NCBI GenBank assembly: GCA_946540435.1
Contig: CAMNII010000015.1
Span: forward strand, 1-48,938
Direction of reading: 5' to 3'
DNA length: 48,938 nt
Source of the DNA: an uncultured Prevotella sp.
Lineage (GTDB): Bacteria; Bacteroidota; Bacteroidia; Bacteroidales; Bacteroidaceae
The notes under the pieces were generated by a model that was given only the letters and a program-made list of their open reading frames with translations, did no database searches and was not told the DNA's origin. Within the stretch, counting starts at the first letter, position 1; each line of letters starts with the position of its first letter. Below are positions 26,311-34,738 of this stretch, piece after piece. Made by a program: the position numbers and the translations under genes.

Positions 26311-27975
26311 TCATTCTCCTGTGTTGCCTGTCAGCCGGCGGTTGAAGTCGATGGCATCCTGACGCTGGCGCTGGCGGTCGAGGAAGTACATATACTCGCG
26401 GAGGTTCTTCCCGGCGGCCTCGTTGCCGTTGTCGGCACCATACTGCCAGGCCTTCTTGGCCTCCTCGTAGCGCTTCAGGCGGAACAGCGTCGTTCCGAGG
26501 GTGTTGGCAGCGCGCGGGTCGTCCTTGACACCTTCCAGACGGGCCAGGGCCTCGTCGTAGCGTCCGGCATTGAGCAACTCGCTGGCCTCGTTGATGGCCT
26601 TGGCATTCTCATCGGGCACGTAGTCATAGTAGATACGCAGGTATCCGGAGTTACGCTGGTCGGTGAGGATGTGGTCACGCATGAAGGGCCATGTGGCATG
26701 GCGCTTCAGGCGCTGCTCGCGACGGTTGGGGTTCGTCTCGTTGTCGATGATGTCGAGAGCCTCGCGCAGCTGGGCCTCGGTGGGCTCGGCAATCTTGCTG
26801 TTCACGGCAATCTTCCGGCGGAAGTCCTCGTCGGTCAGCAGGTCGTTGACCTGGTCGCGGAACTCCGTCCATGCCTCGCCGCCGGCATTGAGCTCGTAGA
26901 GGCTGTCGGGGGTGTCGACACGCTCCTGCACATAGCGCTTGAGGGCTTGGGCACGACCTTCTGACAGTTCCTGGTTGTGGGGGGTGTTACCTTCTACGGA
27001 TGCCAGACCGACGATCTGGATGCGGCGCACGCTGGAGGTGCTGTCGGCCATGATGTCGCGGGTGATGTCTACGATGCGGTCGAGGACGGGTCCGTTGTCG
27101 CGGAAGTCATAGAGCAGCGTGGTCTTGTCGAACGGGAAGTGCACGTAGAGCATTCCTTTCTCTTTACGCAGGATGCGCGTATTGTCGTACGGCTTGTATT
27201 CCGACTCCAGAACGAGCACGGGGTTGTCCTTGCGCCAGTTGTCGGCGGCACCCTGGAAGTCTTCCACGAAGGGCACGGTCAGCTGCGGCACGTATTCCTC
27301 GGGCACAGCCTTCGGCTGGATGGGTGTCGGCGGGGTGACGATGACGGGTGCCTTCTTCTCCAGCGTGTCGCGGCCCACGATGTTATAGGCCAGCTGGAGG
27401 GAGAGCTTGGGCATGACGAATGCCTTGGTGTCCTTGCCGCGCTCGGCACCGCAGTGTCCGCAGTCGTAGCGGGTGTAGCTGGTGATGCCGAAGTCAGGAC
27501 CGGCCTCCACCTCCATGCGCAGGTGGCGTCCTATCCAGCTGCTGCGGTCGTCCAGCCAGAACGAGCGGCCGTAGCTGATGCCGAGGGCGTAGAGGTCGCC
27601 CTGCCGGCGCTCGTCGCGCACGCTGCGCCACATGCCGAAGGGGAACTTCAGCGATGCCACGTTGTAGTGACTGTAGATGCCGGTCACCCCGATGAAGCCC
27701 TTGTGGTAGACGCTGTCGTTGAGATAGATATGCATCTGCGGTGCAATCATCAGGTGGCGGTACTTGCGGTTCTTGTTGTCGTCGGTAGGCCAGGGACGGT
27801 AGCCGGCATTCACACCGACAGTCACGCGGCTGCCGGCAGGATTAAACTCAAAGCCCAGGTTCGGCGTGAGCGTAGCATCGTAGAGAAGGTTGTTCTTCAC
27901 TACGAAATCCTGGCCGTAAGCCGAACAAGCAAAACCGATCCACAACAGGAACAGGCATAGGTTTTTCCGTGTCAT
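26311..27975 (-). CDS. DUF3575 / OmpA-like / TPR outer-membrane protein, first gene of fimbrial operon
   Basis: The 554-residue protein has a signal peptide (LFLLWIGFACSAYG). It is followed by a DUF3575-like beta-barrel segment (VVKNNLLYDATLTPNLGFEF, GYRPWPTDD, HIYLNDSVYHKGFIGV; residues about 20-210). A proline-rich linker leads to an OmpA-like domain (YVHFPFDKTTLLYDF, IQIVGLASVEGNTPHNQELS, GRAQALKRYV; about 275-380). The C-terminal part contains TPR-like helices (YDEALARLEGVKDD, then RYEEAKKAWQYGADNGN). DUF3575 proteins commonly accompany FimA/Mfa fimbrial loci in Bacteroidales. A role in subunit export, assembly or cell-wall anchoring of the fimbrial base is likely but not established. I chose the ATG at 27975 because upstream in-frame codons precede the signal peptide. 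It is the first gene behind the predicted operon promoter. Confidence 0.82.
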   Translation of the reverse strand: MTRKNLCLFLLWIGFACSAYGQDFVVKNNLLYDATLTPNLGFEFNPAGSRVTVGVNAGYRPWPTDDNKNRKYRHLMIAPQMHIYLNDSVYHKGFIGVTGIYSHYNVASLKFPFGMWRSVRDERRQGDLYALGISYGRSFWLDDRSSWIGRHLRMEVEAGPDFGITSYTRYDCGHCGAERGKDTKAFVMPKLSLQLAYNIVGRDTLEKKAPVIVTPPTPIQPKAVPEEYVPQLTVPFVEDFQGAADNWRKDNPVLVLESEYKPYDNTRILRKEKGMLYVHFPFDKTTLLYDFRDNGPVLDRIVDITRDIMADSTSSVRRIQIVGLASVEGNTPHNQELSEGRAQALKRYVQERVDTPDSLYELNAGGEAWTEFRDQVNDLLTDEDFRRKIAVNSKIAEPTEAQLREALDIIDNETNPNRREQRLKRHATWPFMRDHILTDQRNSGYLRIYYDYVPDENAKAINEASELLNAGRYDEALARLEGVKDDPRAANTLGTTLFRLKRYEEAKKAWQYGADNGNEAAGKNLREYMYFLDRQRQRQDAIDFNRRLTGNTGE

Positions 27976-28001
27976 ACGAAATTTATTATCTAGTTGTAAC
28001 A

Positions 28002-28045
28002 TTGTTCTCTTTCTTCTCATTCTTTGTTCTCTTTCTTCTCATTCT
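28002..28045. repeat. Exact 22-bp tandem duplication in the fimbrial operon leader
   Basis: A pyrimidine-rich 22-mer beginning TTGTTCTCTTTC and ending CTCATTCT occurs at 28002-28023 and again at 28024-28045. On the minus strand it is purine-rich (AGAGAACAA) and lies 27-70 nt upstream of the first start codon, inside the predicted leader RNA. Confidence 0.85.
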
Positions 28046-28181
28046 TTCTTAAGCTCGTGCTCGTGTCAAACTTTCTTAAACTCGGCTCGTGTGCTCGGAC
28101 ACAATCAATTTACCTTTCCAAGCTACACACTTTTGCGATGTTTCACGATATTATTTAATACGCACACAGGTATATTGGCTA

Positions 28182-28212
28182 CAAAGATATTACATTTTTA
28201 TGGATAATACAA
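28182..28212 (-). promoter_or_regulatory. Predicted promoter of the fimbrial operon
   Basis: On the minus strand a -7 element TATCTTTG (28189 to 28182) is preceded by TTG (28212 to 28210) with a 20-nt spacer, matching the Bacteroidetes consensus. The transcription start would fall near 28175, giving a leader of about 200 nt before the start codon at 27975. Confidence 0.6.
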
Positions 28213-28372
28213 TAAAATTGATGACATTTTTTTGTTAATTGTTGGTCTTGAGGCTAATATTTAACACCTGTTAACACCGTTAGGGGGGGGGTAAAATGTC
28301 GAAAACGAATTAACAAAAGCGCCTTTACCCCCAAAAAAGTTTCACGCTGGCACCGCATTTTTTCCTGGGGAA

Positions 28373-28420
28373 TCCGGAATATCCGGAATCTCCGGAATTT
28401 CCGGAATCCCCGGCCCCGGA
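28373..28420. repeat. TCCGGA array, 9-bp period (locus 1)
   Basis: TCCGGA occurs at 28373, 28382, 28391 and 28400, exactly 9 bp apart. Degenerate CCGG units continue in about the same spacing to 28420. It lies upstream of the promoter of the DUF6377 gene. The same 9-bp-phased element recurs at 31053, 34578 and 41258. Confidence 0.85.
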
Positions 28421-28440
28421 ACACAAAACCCCCGAAAATA

Positions 28441-28472
28441 TTTGGGGCATTCCAAATTTCTTCGTACCTTTG
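28441..28472 (+). promoter_or_regulatory. Promoter of the DUF6377 regulator gene
   Basis: TTTG (28441-28444), a 20-nt spacer, and TACCTTTG (28465-28472) match the Bacteroidetes promoter consensus well. Transcription would begin close to 28479, only about 7 nt before the ATG at 28486, so the message would be almost leaderless. Confidence 0.75.
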
Positions 28473-28485
28473 CCCGAAAACCAGA

Positions 28486-30114
28486 ATGCGTATGAAGAGA
28501 ACAGTCTTCCTTTTCGTGCTCCTCACGCCCTTACTCACGCTGACAGCACAGGACGGCGACCACACACCCAACTACGACCTGCTGGAACACGAGCTGGGAC
28601 AGTCGGAAGCCTATGACAACCTGAAGGAGCGCCGCATAGACTCGCTGCGCAACGAGCTGACGGCAACACGCCGCACCGACGACGCCCACCATCTGGCAGC
28701 ACAGCTGGGACAGGAGTACCACTCGTTCGTCAACGACTCCGCCATCTACTACTTCCGCCGTACACTGGAGTACGCCGAACGACTCGGCGACAGAGCCACC
28801 ATCGCCCTCGACAGGCTGATGCTCATCAACCAATACGTCTACTCCAGCAACCACCGCGACGCCTACGACCAGCTGTCGGTATTCCGCGCCGACGACCTGC
28901 CCGACAGCATCCGCAGCCGCTACCTGTCGACCTTCGCCAACCTCTATGAACACATGGGAAACGAAAGCCAGGGGGGCAAGAAGACGGAATACTACCAGCA
29001 GGCAGCAGCCTACCGTGACTCCCTGCTCCTGCTCGACCACTACGACCCGACACTCTACCTGCAGACCCACTGCAACGTCCTCATCGGCGAGAAGAAATAC
29101 GACGAGGCCACCGAGGTATGCCGCCAATGGGAGAACGACCTGACACGCTACAGCCGCGACTACGCCGTCGTCGCCTACTACCTCGCCGAGCTCGCTGGAT
29201 ACCGAGGAGAGAAAGAGCAACGCAAATACTGGCTCGTGGAGTCATCAATCAGCGACATCCGCAACAGCGTCAAACACCAGATGGCACTGTGGAGCCTCGC
29301 ACAGATACTCGCCGACGAAGGCGACCTCAACAGGTCATACCCCTACGTGGAACACTCCTGGCGCTGCGTGCTGAAATTCAACGCACGCATGCTCACCTCA
29401 CTCATCTCACCCGTCTTCACCAGCATCAACGACAGCTATAACAAACAACTACAACGCGCCAACAGACGACTCGCCATCCTCGCCGTCGCCACCACCCTCC
29501 TCGCACTCCTCCTCGCAACAGCTTACCTACAGATGAAACGACGCGGAAAACTGCTGTCGGCAGCACGAAGCAACCTCGCCGCCACCAACGCACGACTCGA
29601 GGGATTCAACGCACAGCTGGAACTGTCGAACATCCAACTCAACGAGGCCAACCGACTCAAGGAAGAATACATCGGACAGTTCTTCAGCATCTGCTCCGAC
29701 TACATCGACAAACTCGACAAATACCGCATCAAGGTGAACCGGAAACTCAAGGCAGGACAACAAAACGAACTGCTCAAGATGACACAGTCCGAACAGCTGC
29801 GCGAAGACGAGCACAAAGAGCTCCTCGCACGCTTCGACCACATCTTCATCAACATGTTCCCTAACTTCATCGAACACTTCAACGAACTGCTCGAAGACGA
29901 CAGCCGCTTCACCTACAACCCCGACAAGCCGCTGCCAACAACCATCCGCATCTTCGCACTCATCCGACTGGGCATCGAAGAGAGCTCACGCATCGCTGAA
30001 TTCCTGAACTACCCGCCGGGAACCATCTACAACTACCGCAACCGCATCAAGACACACGCCCTCTGCAACCGCAACGAGTTCGAGGAGCGCGTCAAGAGCA
30101 TCGGAATGAACTGA
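28486..30114 (+). CDS. DUF6377-type membrane regulator with TPR region
   Basis: The 542-residue protein has a signal peptide (VFLFVLLTPLLTLTAQ) and a helical TPR-like periplasmic region (about 30-320, for example DSAIYYFRRTLEYAERLGDR). One transmembrane helix follows at about 328-350 (LAILAVATTLLALLLATAY), then a coiled-coil stretch and a C-terminal cytoplasmic domain typical of DUF6377 (YIGQFFSICSDYIDKLDKYR, FIEHFNELL, IRIFALIRLGIEESSRIAEF, YPPGTIYNYRNRIK). The last part resembles a helix-turn-helix, so these proteins are thought to be one-piece membrane-bound transcription regulators. It is divergent from the fimbrial operon, which makes fimbrial genes its most likely targets; this is inference. 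An in-frame ATG at 28492 is an alternative start. The gene ends 2 nt before ribD. Confidence 0.85.
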   Translation: MRMKRTVFLFVLLTPLLTLTAQDGDHTPNYDLLEHELGQSEAYDNLKERRIDSLRNELTATRRTDDAHHLAAQLGQEYHSFVNDSAIYYFRRTLEYAERLGDRATIALDRLMLINQYVYSSNHRDAYDQLSVFRADDLPDSIRSRYLSTFANLYEHMGNESQGGKKTEYYQQAAAYRDSLLLLDHYDPTLYLQTHCNVLIGEKKYDEATEVCRQWENDLTRYSRDYAVVAYYLAELAGYRGEKEQRKYWLVESSISDIRNSVKHQMALWSLAQILADEGDLNRSYPYVEHSWRCVLKFNARMLTSLISPVFTSINDSYNKQLQRANRRLAILAVATTLLALLLATAYLQMKRRGKLLSAARSNLAATNARLEGFNAQLELSNIQLNEANRLKEEYIGQFFSICSDYIDKLDKYRIKVNRKLKAGQQNELLKMTQSEQLREDEHKELLARFDHIFINMFPNFIEHFNELLEDDSRFTYNPDKPLPTTIRIFALIRLGIEESSRIAEFLNYPPGTIYNYRNRIKTHALCNRNEFEERVKSIGMN

Positions 30115-30116
30115 CC

Positions 30117-31052
30117 ATGACGAAGACAACGACCGACGAACAGATGATGCGGCGATGCCTGCAGCTGGCACGCTGCGGAGGAACCGCCACACGACCCAAC
30201 CCCATGGTCGGCGCCGTCATCACCGACGCCGACGGACGCATCATCGGCGAGGGATACCACCGACGCTGCGGAGAGGCACATGCCGAGGTGAACGCCTTCA
30301 ACGCCGTCAGCGAAAGCAACAGGCACCTCCTCCACGACGCCAGCATCTACGTCAGCCTGGAACCCTGCTCACACTACGGAAAGACACCACCCTGCGCCGA
30401 CCGCATCATCAGCGAGGGCGTCAGACGCGTCGTCGTAGGATGCATCGACCCCTTCGCCAAAGTGCAGGGACGCGGCATCAGCAAGCTGCGCAACGCCGGC
30501 ATCGACGTCACAACGGGCATCCTCGAACAGGAATGCCAATGGCTCAACCGACGGTTCTTCACCTTCCACAGCAAGCAACGGCCCTACATCATCCTGAAAT
30601 GGGCACAGAGCAGCAACGCCTACATCGACGACCACGGCACAGCGGCAGCCTTCTCCACACCACTCACCCAGATCCTCGTACACCAGCTGCGGGCAGAGGA
30701 AGACGCCATCGTCGTCGGACACACCACCGACAGCCGCGAACACCCACTACTCACCGTGCGCCACTGGACAGGTCGCAACCCCTGGCGGTTCGTGCTCAGC
30801 CACGACAACACCATCGACGACATCCTCAGCACCTGCCGCGAACAACAGCTGCAGTCGCTCATCGTAGAGGGCGGACGACAGACGCTCGAAGCCTTCATCC
30901 GTGCCGGCCTGTACGACGAGGTGCGGCGAGAGACGGCAACAGCCGTCACCATCAGCGACGGCACACCAGCCCCCACCCTACCCGACGACCTCATCGCCAT
31001 AGGCCAGGAGACCTACGGCACCAATCTCATCGAACATTTCAAGAGGAAATAA
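30117..31052 (+). CDS. ribD: Bifunctional riboflavin biosynthesis deaminase/reductase RibD
   Basis: RibD converts 2,5-diamino-6-ribosylamino-pyrimidinone phosphate to the reduced, deaminated intermediate of riboflavin synthesis. The zinc-dependent deaminase domain is clear: RPNPMVGAVI, the HAE motif (His55, Glu57) and PCSHYGKTPPC with zinc ligands Cys84 and Cys93. The reductase domain follows (YIILKWAQSSNAYI, DAIVVGHTTDSREHPLLTVR, LIVEGGRQTLEAFI). At 311 residues it is shorter than the roughly 360-residue E. coli enzyme, mainly in the reductase half. It begins 2 nt after the stop of the DUF6377 gene, so translational coupling is likely. The link between riboflavin and this regulator is unexplained. 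The first TCCGGA unit of a repeat array touches its stop codon. Confidence 0.95.
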   Translation: MTKTTTDEQMMRRCLQLARCGGTATRPNPMVGAVITDADGRIIGEGYHRRCGEAHAEVNAFNAVSESNRHLLHDASIYVSLEPCSHYGKTPPCADRIISEGVRRVVVGCIDPFAKVQGRGISKLRNAGIDVTTGILEQECQWLNRRFFTFHSKQRPYIILKWAQSSNAYIDDHGTAAAFSTPLTQILVHQLRAEEDAIVVGHTTDSREHPLLTVRHWTGRNPWRFVLSHDNTIDDILSTCREQQLQSLIVEGGRQTLEAFIRAGLYDEVRRETATAVTISDGTPAPTLPDDLIAIGQETYGTNLIEHFKRK

Positions 31053-31112
31053 TCCGGAATATCCGGAAAATCCGGAACCTCCGGAATATCCGGAATCTCC
31101 GGAACCTCCGGC
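31053..31112. repeat. TCCGGA array, 9-bp period (locus 2)
   Basis: Seven units start at 31053, 31062, 31071, 31080, 31089, 31098 and 31107 (the last is TCCGGC), exactly 9 bp apart. The first begins directly after the TAA of ribD, so the array forms the start of the ribD 3' untranslated region. Confidence 0.92.
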
Positions 31113-31128
31113 CCTTCCGACAAGGCAC

Positions 31129-31291
31129 AAAAAAAGAGGGCAGCGCTGGGAAGAAAGACCATCACTCTGTTGCCTTTACCTATAGAAGATTATGATGTGA
31201 TCGTCACTATCCCCAACCGACAGCCCCCCGAAAGAAAGAGATATCGTTTTTATATTACCATGTTATTTCTGAACGCATTATCTACTCACAG
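31129..31291 (-). ncRNA. Candidate small RNA (weak)
   Basis: On the minus strand TTG (31329-31327), a 21-nt spacer and TAACTTTG (31305-31298) form a plausible promoter. It faces a stretch of about 160 nt with no open reading frame that ends in CAGCGCTGCCCTC followed by seven T (31135-31129). The stem before the T-tract is short, so the terminator is weak. A transcript from here would run towards the end of ribD. Confidence 0.25.
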
Positions 31292-31535
31292 ACGATGCAA
31301 AGTTACGACCTTTCTTCATGCCTTGCCAATAAATACACCTAAAAATACAGAATATCAATGGTGTAAAATTTCACGCAACACGTTAGCTTACAAAGTTATA
31401 CAATCAGTCGATTGCTGTTATTTATACAGACAAAAAAATACATAAATACAGATTGAACTGAACATAGACACCCAACAACGGCAGCCACAAAAGCCTATCT
31501 CCTCCTGCCGTTTTCAAAAAAACGTTTTCGTTAAG

Positions 31536-31576
31536 CCAAAAGAGCAGACCAAGCTTGCTTGATGTCTGCCTTGGCG
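31536..31576. repeat. Imperfect hairpin upstream of mutS
   Basis: GCCAA plus GCAGAC (31536-31540, 31545-31550) pairs with GTCTGC plus TTGGC (31565-31570, 31572-31576). A small GTCGG/CCGAC stem follows at 31586-31608. No function is known. Confidence 0.55.
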
Positions 31577-31629
31577 AGGAAAAGGTCGGATGAAATCCAA
31601 CGCCGACAAGGATCCTAAGGATCGTCACA

Positions 31630-31694
31630 CCAAAATCGGCGAATTTGCTCACCAAATTCGGCGATTTTGCTCACCAAATTCGCCGATTTTGGTT
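31630..31694. repeat. 19-bp perfect inverted repeat built from three 22-bp-phased units
   Basis: The arm starting ACCAAAATCGGCG at 31630-31648 is the exact reverse complement of the arm at 31676-31694. Between them lies a third related unit, so ACCAAA(A/T)TCG(G/C)CGA recurs every 22 bp at about 31630, 31652 and 31674. It lies about 60 bp upstream of the mutS promoter. Confidence 0.88.
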
Positions 31695-31754
31695 TTCCGA
31701 TGCTTAGGAAGGGCGATGTGCAATCGCTAAAAAAACAAAAAAGAAGAATAAGAA

Positions 31755-31786
31755 TTTGGCAAGGCAGAAAAATAAACGTAACTTTG
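31755..31786 (+). promoter_or_regulatory. Promoter of mutS
   Basis: TTTG (31755-31758), a 20-nt spacer and TAACTTTG (31779-31786) match the Bacteroidetes consensus. The transcript would start near 31793, about 60 nt before the ATG at 31855. Confidence 0.7.
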
Positions 31787-31854
31787 CTTATTCATAACGA
31801 TGACGACGAATTAGAAAAAAGAGTATTCACACCACATACCACACCCACAGAACC

Positions 31855-34497
31855 ATGGCCTCAAAAGACAAAGCCCTCACCCCGATGATGAAACAGTTTT
31901 TCTCGCTGAAGGAGAAACATCCCGATGCGCTGCTGCTGTTCCGTTGCGGCGACTTCTATGAGACCTACTGTGACGATGCCGTGGACGCCGCACGCATCCT
32001 CGGCATCACCCTCACCAGAAGAAACAACGGCAACAGCAACAGCACGTCGGCAACAGAGATGGCCGGCTTCCCCCACCACGCACTGGACACCTACCTGCCG
32101 AAACTCGTCAGGGCAGGACGGCGCGTGGCCATCTGCGACCAGCTGGAAGACCCGAAACTCACGAAGACACTCGTCAAGCGCGGCATCACCGAGCTCGTCA
32201 CGCCCGGCGTGGCAATGAGCGACAACGTGCTCTCCTACAAAGAGAACAACTTCCTGGCTGCCATACACTTCGGCAAGGGCGCCTGCGGCATCGCCTTTCT
32301 CGACATCTCCACGGGTGAGTTCCTCACCGGCGAGGGCACCTACGACTACGTGGAGAAGATGCTCTCGAACTTCCAACCGAAGGAGGTACTCTTCGACAGG
32401 GCCTGCCGCCGCGAATTTGAACAATACTTCGGCACCCGCTACTGCATCTTCGAACTCGACGACTGGGTGTTCACCGAGCAGAACGCCCATCAGAAGCTGC
32501 TGCGCCACTTCGGCGTGAAGTCGCTGAAAGGCTTCGGCGTGGAACACCTCAAAAGCGGCATCATCGCCGCCGGCGCCATCATGCAGTATCTCGAGATGAC
32601 CCAGCACGCACAGATCGGACATATCACCCGTCTGTCGCGGATAGAAGAGGAACGCTACGTGCGCCTCGACAAGTTCACCATCCGCTCGCTGGAGCTGCTC
32701 AGCCCGATGAACGACGAGGGGGCATCGCTCCTCGATGTCATCGACCGCACGACGACGCCGATGGGCGGCCGTCTGCTGCGGAGATGGCTGGTGTTCCCCC
32801 TGAAGGATGTGAAGGCGATAACGCTCCGGCAGAGCGTGGTGGAAGCCTTCTTCCGCCACCCCGACTTCCGCACCGCCATCGACGAACAGCTGCACCGCAT
32901 CGGTGACCTCGAACGCATCATCTCGAAGGTGGCCGTCGGACGCGTGTCGCCGCGCGAGATGCAACAGCTGCGCATCGCCCTCGACGCCCTGGAACCCGTG
33001 AAGGAGGCCTGCCTGACAGCCGACAAAGAGGCACTGAGAGCCATGGGGCAGCACATAGAACCGTGCCAGGAACTGCGCGACCGCATCCGGCAGGAGCTGC
33101 AGCCCGACCCGCCAGCCCTCATCAGCAAGGGCGACTTCATCGCCGACGGCTATAACGCCGAACTCGACGAGCTGCGCACCATCTCTCGCCACGGCAAGGA
33201 ATACCTGCTGCATATCCAAGAGCGGGAGGTAGAGAAGACGGGCATACAGTCGCTGAAGGTAGGCTTCAACAACGTCTTCGGATACTACCTCGAAGTGCGC
33301 AACACCTATAAGGAGCAGGTGCCGCAGGACTGGATACGCAAGCAGACACTGGCACAGGCCGAACGCTATATCACCCAGGAACTGAAGGAATACGAAGAGA
33401 AGATCCTCGGCGCCGAGGAGAAGATACAGTCGCTCGAGGAACGCCTCTTCAGCGAACTCATCAGCTACGCACAGCAGTTCATCACCGGCGTGCAGCACAG
33501 TGCGGCGACCATCGCACAGATAGACGTGCTGCTGGCCTTCGCCAAGGCCGCCGAGGAGCACCGCTACGTCATGCCCGTCGTCGACGACACCACCGAACTC
33601 GACATCCGGCAGGGACGCCACCCCGTCATCGAGACACAGCTGCCATTAGGCGAGCGCTACGTGCCGAACGACGTGTATCTGGACACCACAAAACAACAGA
33701 TTGTCATCATCACCGGTCCGAACATGGCCGGTAAGTCGGCCCTGCTGCGACAGACAGCGCTGATCACCCTCATGGCACAGATCGGCTGCTTCGTGCCCGC
33801 CGAGAGCGCACGCATCGGCGTGGTGGACAAGATCTTCACCCGTGTGGGTGCGTCGGACAACCTGTCGCTCGGAGAGTCTACCTTCATGGTGGAGATGACA
33901 GAGGCCGCAAACATCCTGAACAATGTGTCACCACGGTCGCTCGTACTCTTCGACGAACTCGGACGCGGCACATCCACCTACGACGGCATCTCCATCGCCT
34001 GGGCCATCGTGGAGTATCTGCACGAGCAGCCGCGCGCACAGGCCCGCACCCTCTTCGCCACCCACTACCATGAGCTGAACGAGATGGAGAAGAACTTTTC
34101 GCGTATCAAGAACTATAACGTCTCCGTGCGCGAGAAGGACGGCCGCGTGATCTTCCTGCGCAAGCTCGAGCGCGGCGGCTCGGAACACTCCTTCGGTATC
34201 CACGTGGCCGACATCGCAGGCATGCCGAAGAGCATCGTCAAACGCGCCAACACCATCCTCCGCCAGCTCGAGGCCGACAACAGCCAGGTGGGCAGCGTGG
34301 GAAAGCCGTCGGCACAGGCCATCGACGCCACACGCGAGGGCATGCAGCTGTCGTTCTTCCAGCTCGACGACCCCGTGCTCACCCAGATCCGTGACGAGAT
34401 CCTCAACCTCGACATCAACAACCTCACTCCCATGGAAGCCCTGAACAAACTCCACGACATCCGCAAAATCCTCAGCGGAGGAAGAGAGGGGAAATGA
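31855..34497 (+). CDS. mutS: DNA mismatch repair ATPase MutS
   Basis: MutS binds base mismatches and small loops and starts repair with MutL. The 880-residue protein has full family length. The N-terminal mismatch-binding domain carries the conserved [14 protein letters not shown] motif, whose Phe-x-Glu (within GDFYE) wedges into the mismatch. The ATPase domain shows Walker [14 protein letters not shown] (about residue 621), [14 protein letters not shown] and the Walker B region [16 protein letters not shown], followed by the signature ATHYHELNE. The start at 31855 ([16 protein letters not shown]) agrees with the family and lies behind a good promoter. The stop codon at 34495-34497 is part of the first unit of a 7-bp tandem array. 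No sign of damage is seen. Confidence 0.97.
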   Translation: MASKDKALTPMMKQFFSLKEKHPDALLLFRCGDFYETYCDDAVDAARILGITLTRRNNGNSNSTSATEMAGFPHHALDTYLPKLVRAGRRVAICDQLEDPKLTKTLVKRGITELVTPGVAMSDNVLSYKENNFLAAIHFGKGACGIAFLDISTGEFLTGEGTYDYVEKMLSNFQPKEVLFDRACRREFEQYFGTRYCIFELDDWVFTEQNAHQKLLRHFGVKSLKGFGVEHLKSGIIAAGAIMQYLEMTQHAQIGHITRLSRIEEERYVRLDKFTIRSLELLSPMNDEGASLLDVIDRTTTPMGGRLLRRWLVFPLKDVKAITLRQSVVEAFFRHPDFRTAIDEQLHRIGDLERIISKVAVGRVSPREMQQLRIALDALEPVKEACLTADKEALRAMGQHIEPCQELRDRIRQELQPDPPALISKGDFIADGYNAELDELRTISRHGKEYLLHIQEREVEKTGIQSLKVGFNNVFGYYLEVRNTYKEQVPQDWIRKQTLAQAERYITQELKEYEEKILGAEEKIQSLEERLFSELISYAQQFITGVQHSAATIAQIDVLLAFAKAAEEHRYVMPVVDDTTELDIRQGRHPVIETQLPLGERYVPNDVYLDTTKQQIVIITGPNMAGKSALLRQTALITLMAQIGCFVPAESARIGVVDKIFTRVGASDNLSLGESTFMVEMTEAANILNNVSPRSLVLFDELGRGTSTYDGISIAWAIVEYLHEQPRAQARTLFATHYHELNEMEKNFSRIKNYNVSVREKDGRVIFLRKLERGGSEHSFGIHVADIAGMPKSIVKRANTILRQLEADNSQVGSVGKPSAQAIDATREGMQLSFFQLDDPVLTQIRDEILNLDINNLTPMEALNKLHDIRKILSGGREGK

Positions 34498-34576
34498 GAA
34501 ATGAGAAATGAGAAATGAGAAATGAGGAATGAGAAATGAGAAATGAGAAATGAGAAATGAGAAATGAGGAATGAGA
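34491..34576. repeat. GAAATGA 7-bp tandem array at the mutS stop codon (about 12 units)
   Basis: GAAATGA repeats head to tail from 34491 to about 34574 with two GGAATGA variants. The first unit supplies the mutS stop codon (TGA at 34495-34497). Changes in copy number would leave the MutS protein unchanged but alter the length of its 3' untranslated region. Confidence 0.92.
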
Positions 34577-34577
34577 A

Positions 34578-34718
34578 GCCGGATTTTCCGGATTTTCCGG
34601 ATTTTCCGGAGATTCCGGAGAGTCCGGAGAGTCCGGAGAATCCGGAGATTCCGGGGATTCCGGAAAGTCCGGAGATTCCGGAATCCCCAGATTGGCCGGA
34701 ATTCCCGGATTAGCCGGA
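34578..34718. repeat. TCCGGA array, 9-bp period (locus 3, about 16 units)
   Basis: TCCGGA or one-base variants (GCCGGA, CCCGGA, TCCGGG) occur every 9 bp from 34578 to 34713, with one degenerate unit at 34686. It fills the gap between the converging mutS and response-regulator genes, and is the longest of the four such arrays in the window. Confidence 0.92.
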
Positions 34719-34738
34719 AAAGAAACCAACCAATTTTC

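Larger units (their letters stand above)
27976..28485. other. 510-bp divergent intergenic region between fimbrial operon and DUF6377 regulator
   Basis: No gene is seen. The region holds the fimbrial operon promoter (28182-28212), a leader of about 200 nt with a 22-bp tandem duplication (28002-28045) and CTCGTG-rich repeats (about 28053-28108), a G8 run near 28285, a TCCGGA array (28373-28420) and the promoter of the regulator gene (28441-28472). I looked for inverted repeats that would flank an invertible promoter and found none. Confidence 0.7.
31113..31854. other. About 740-bp repeat- and hairpin-rich intergenic region between ribD and mutS
   Basis: No convincing protein gene is seen; a 91-codon open frame at 31170-31445 has no good start, no family resemblance and AT-rich, non-coding-like sequence. 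The stretch holds a possible minus-strand small RNA (about 31129-31291), hairpins at 31536-31576 and 31586-31608, three 22-bp-phased repeats with a 19-bp perfect stem (31630-31694), and the mutS promoter (31755-31786). Confidence 0.7.

Noticed and set aside
27976..28485. Invertible promoter for the fimbrial operon
   Set aside because: Many Bacteroidales surface loci have one, but I found no pair of inverted repeats flanking the predicted promoter.
31170..31445. 91-codon plus-strand open frame between ribD and mutS
   Set aside because: No good start codon context, no family resemblance, AT-rich sequence, and a possible opposite-strand RNA promoter inside it.
31861..33621. 586-codon open frame on the minus strand opposite mutS
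   Set aside because: It mirrors the GC-rich codon pattern of mutS, has no signal or known domain, and mutS is certain on the other strand.
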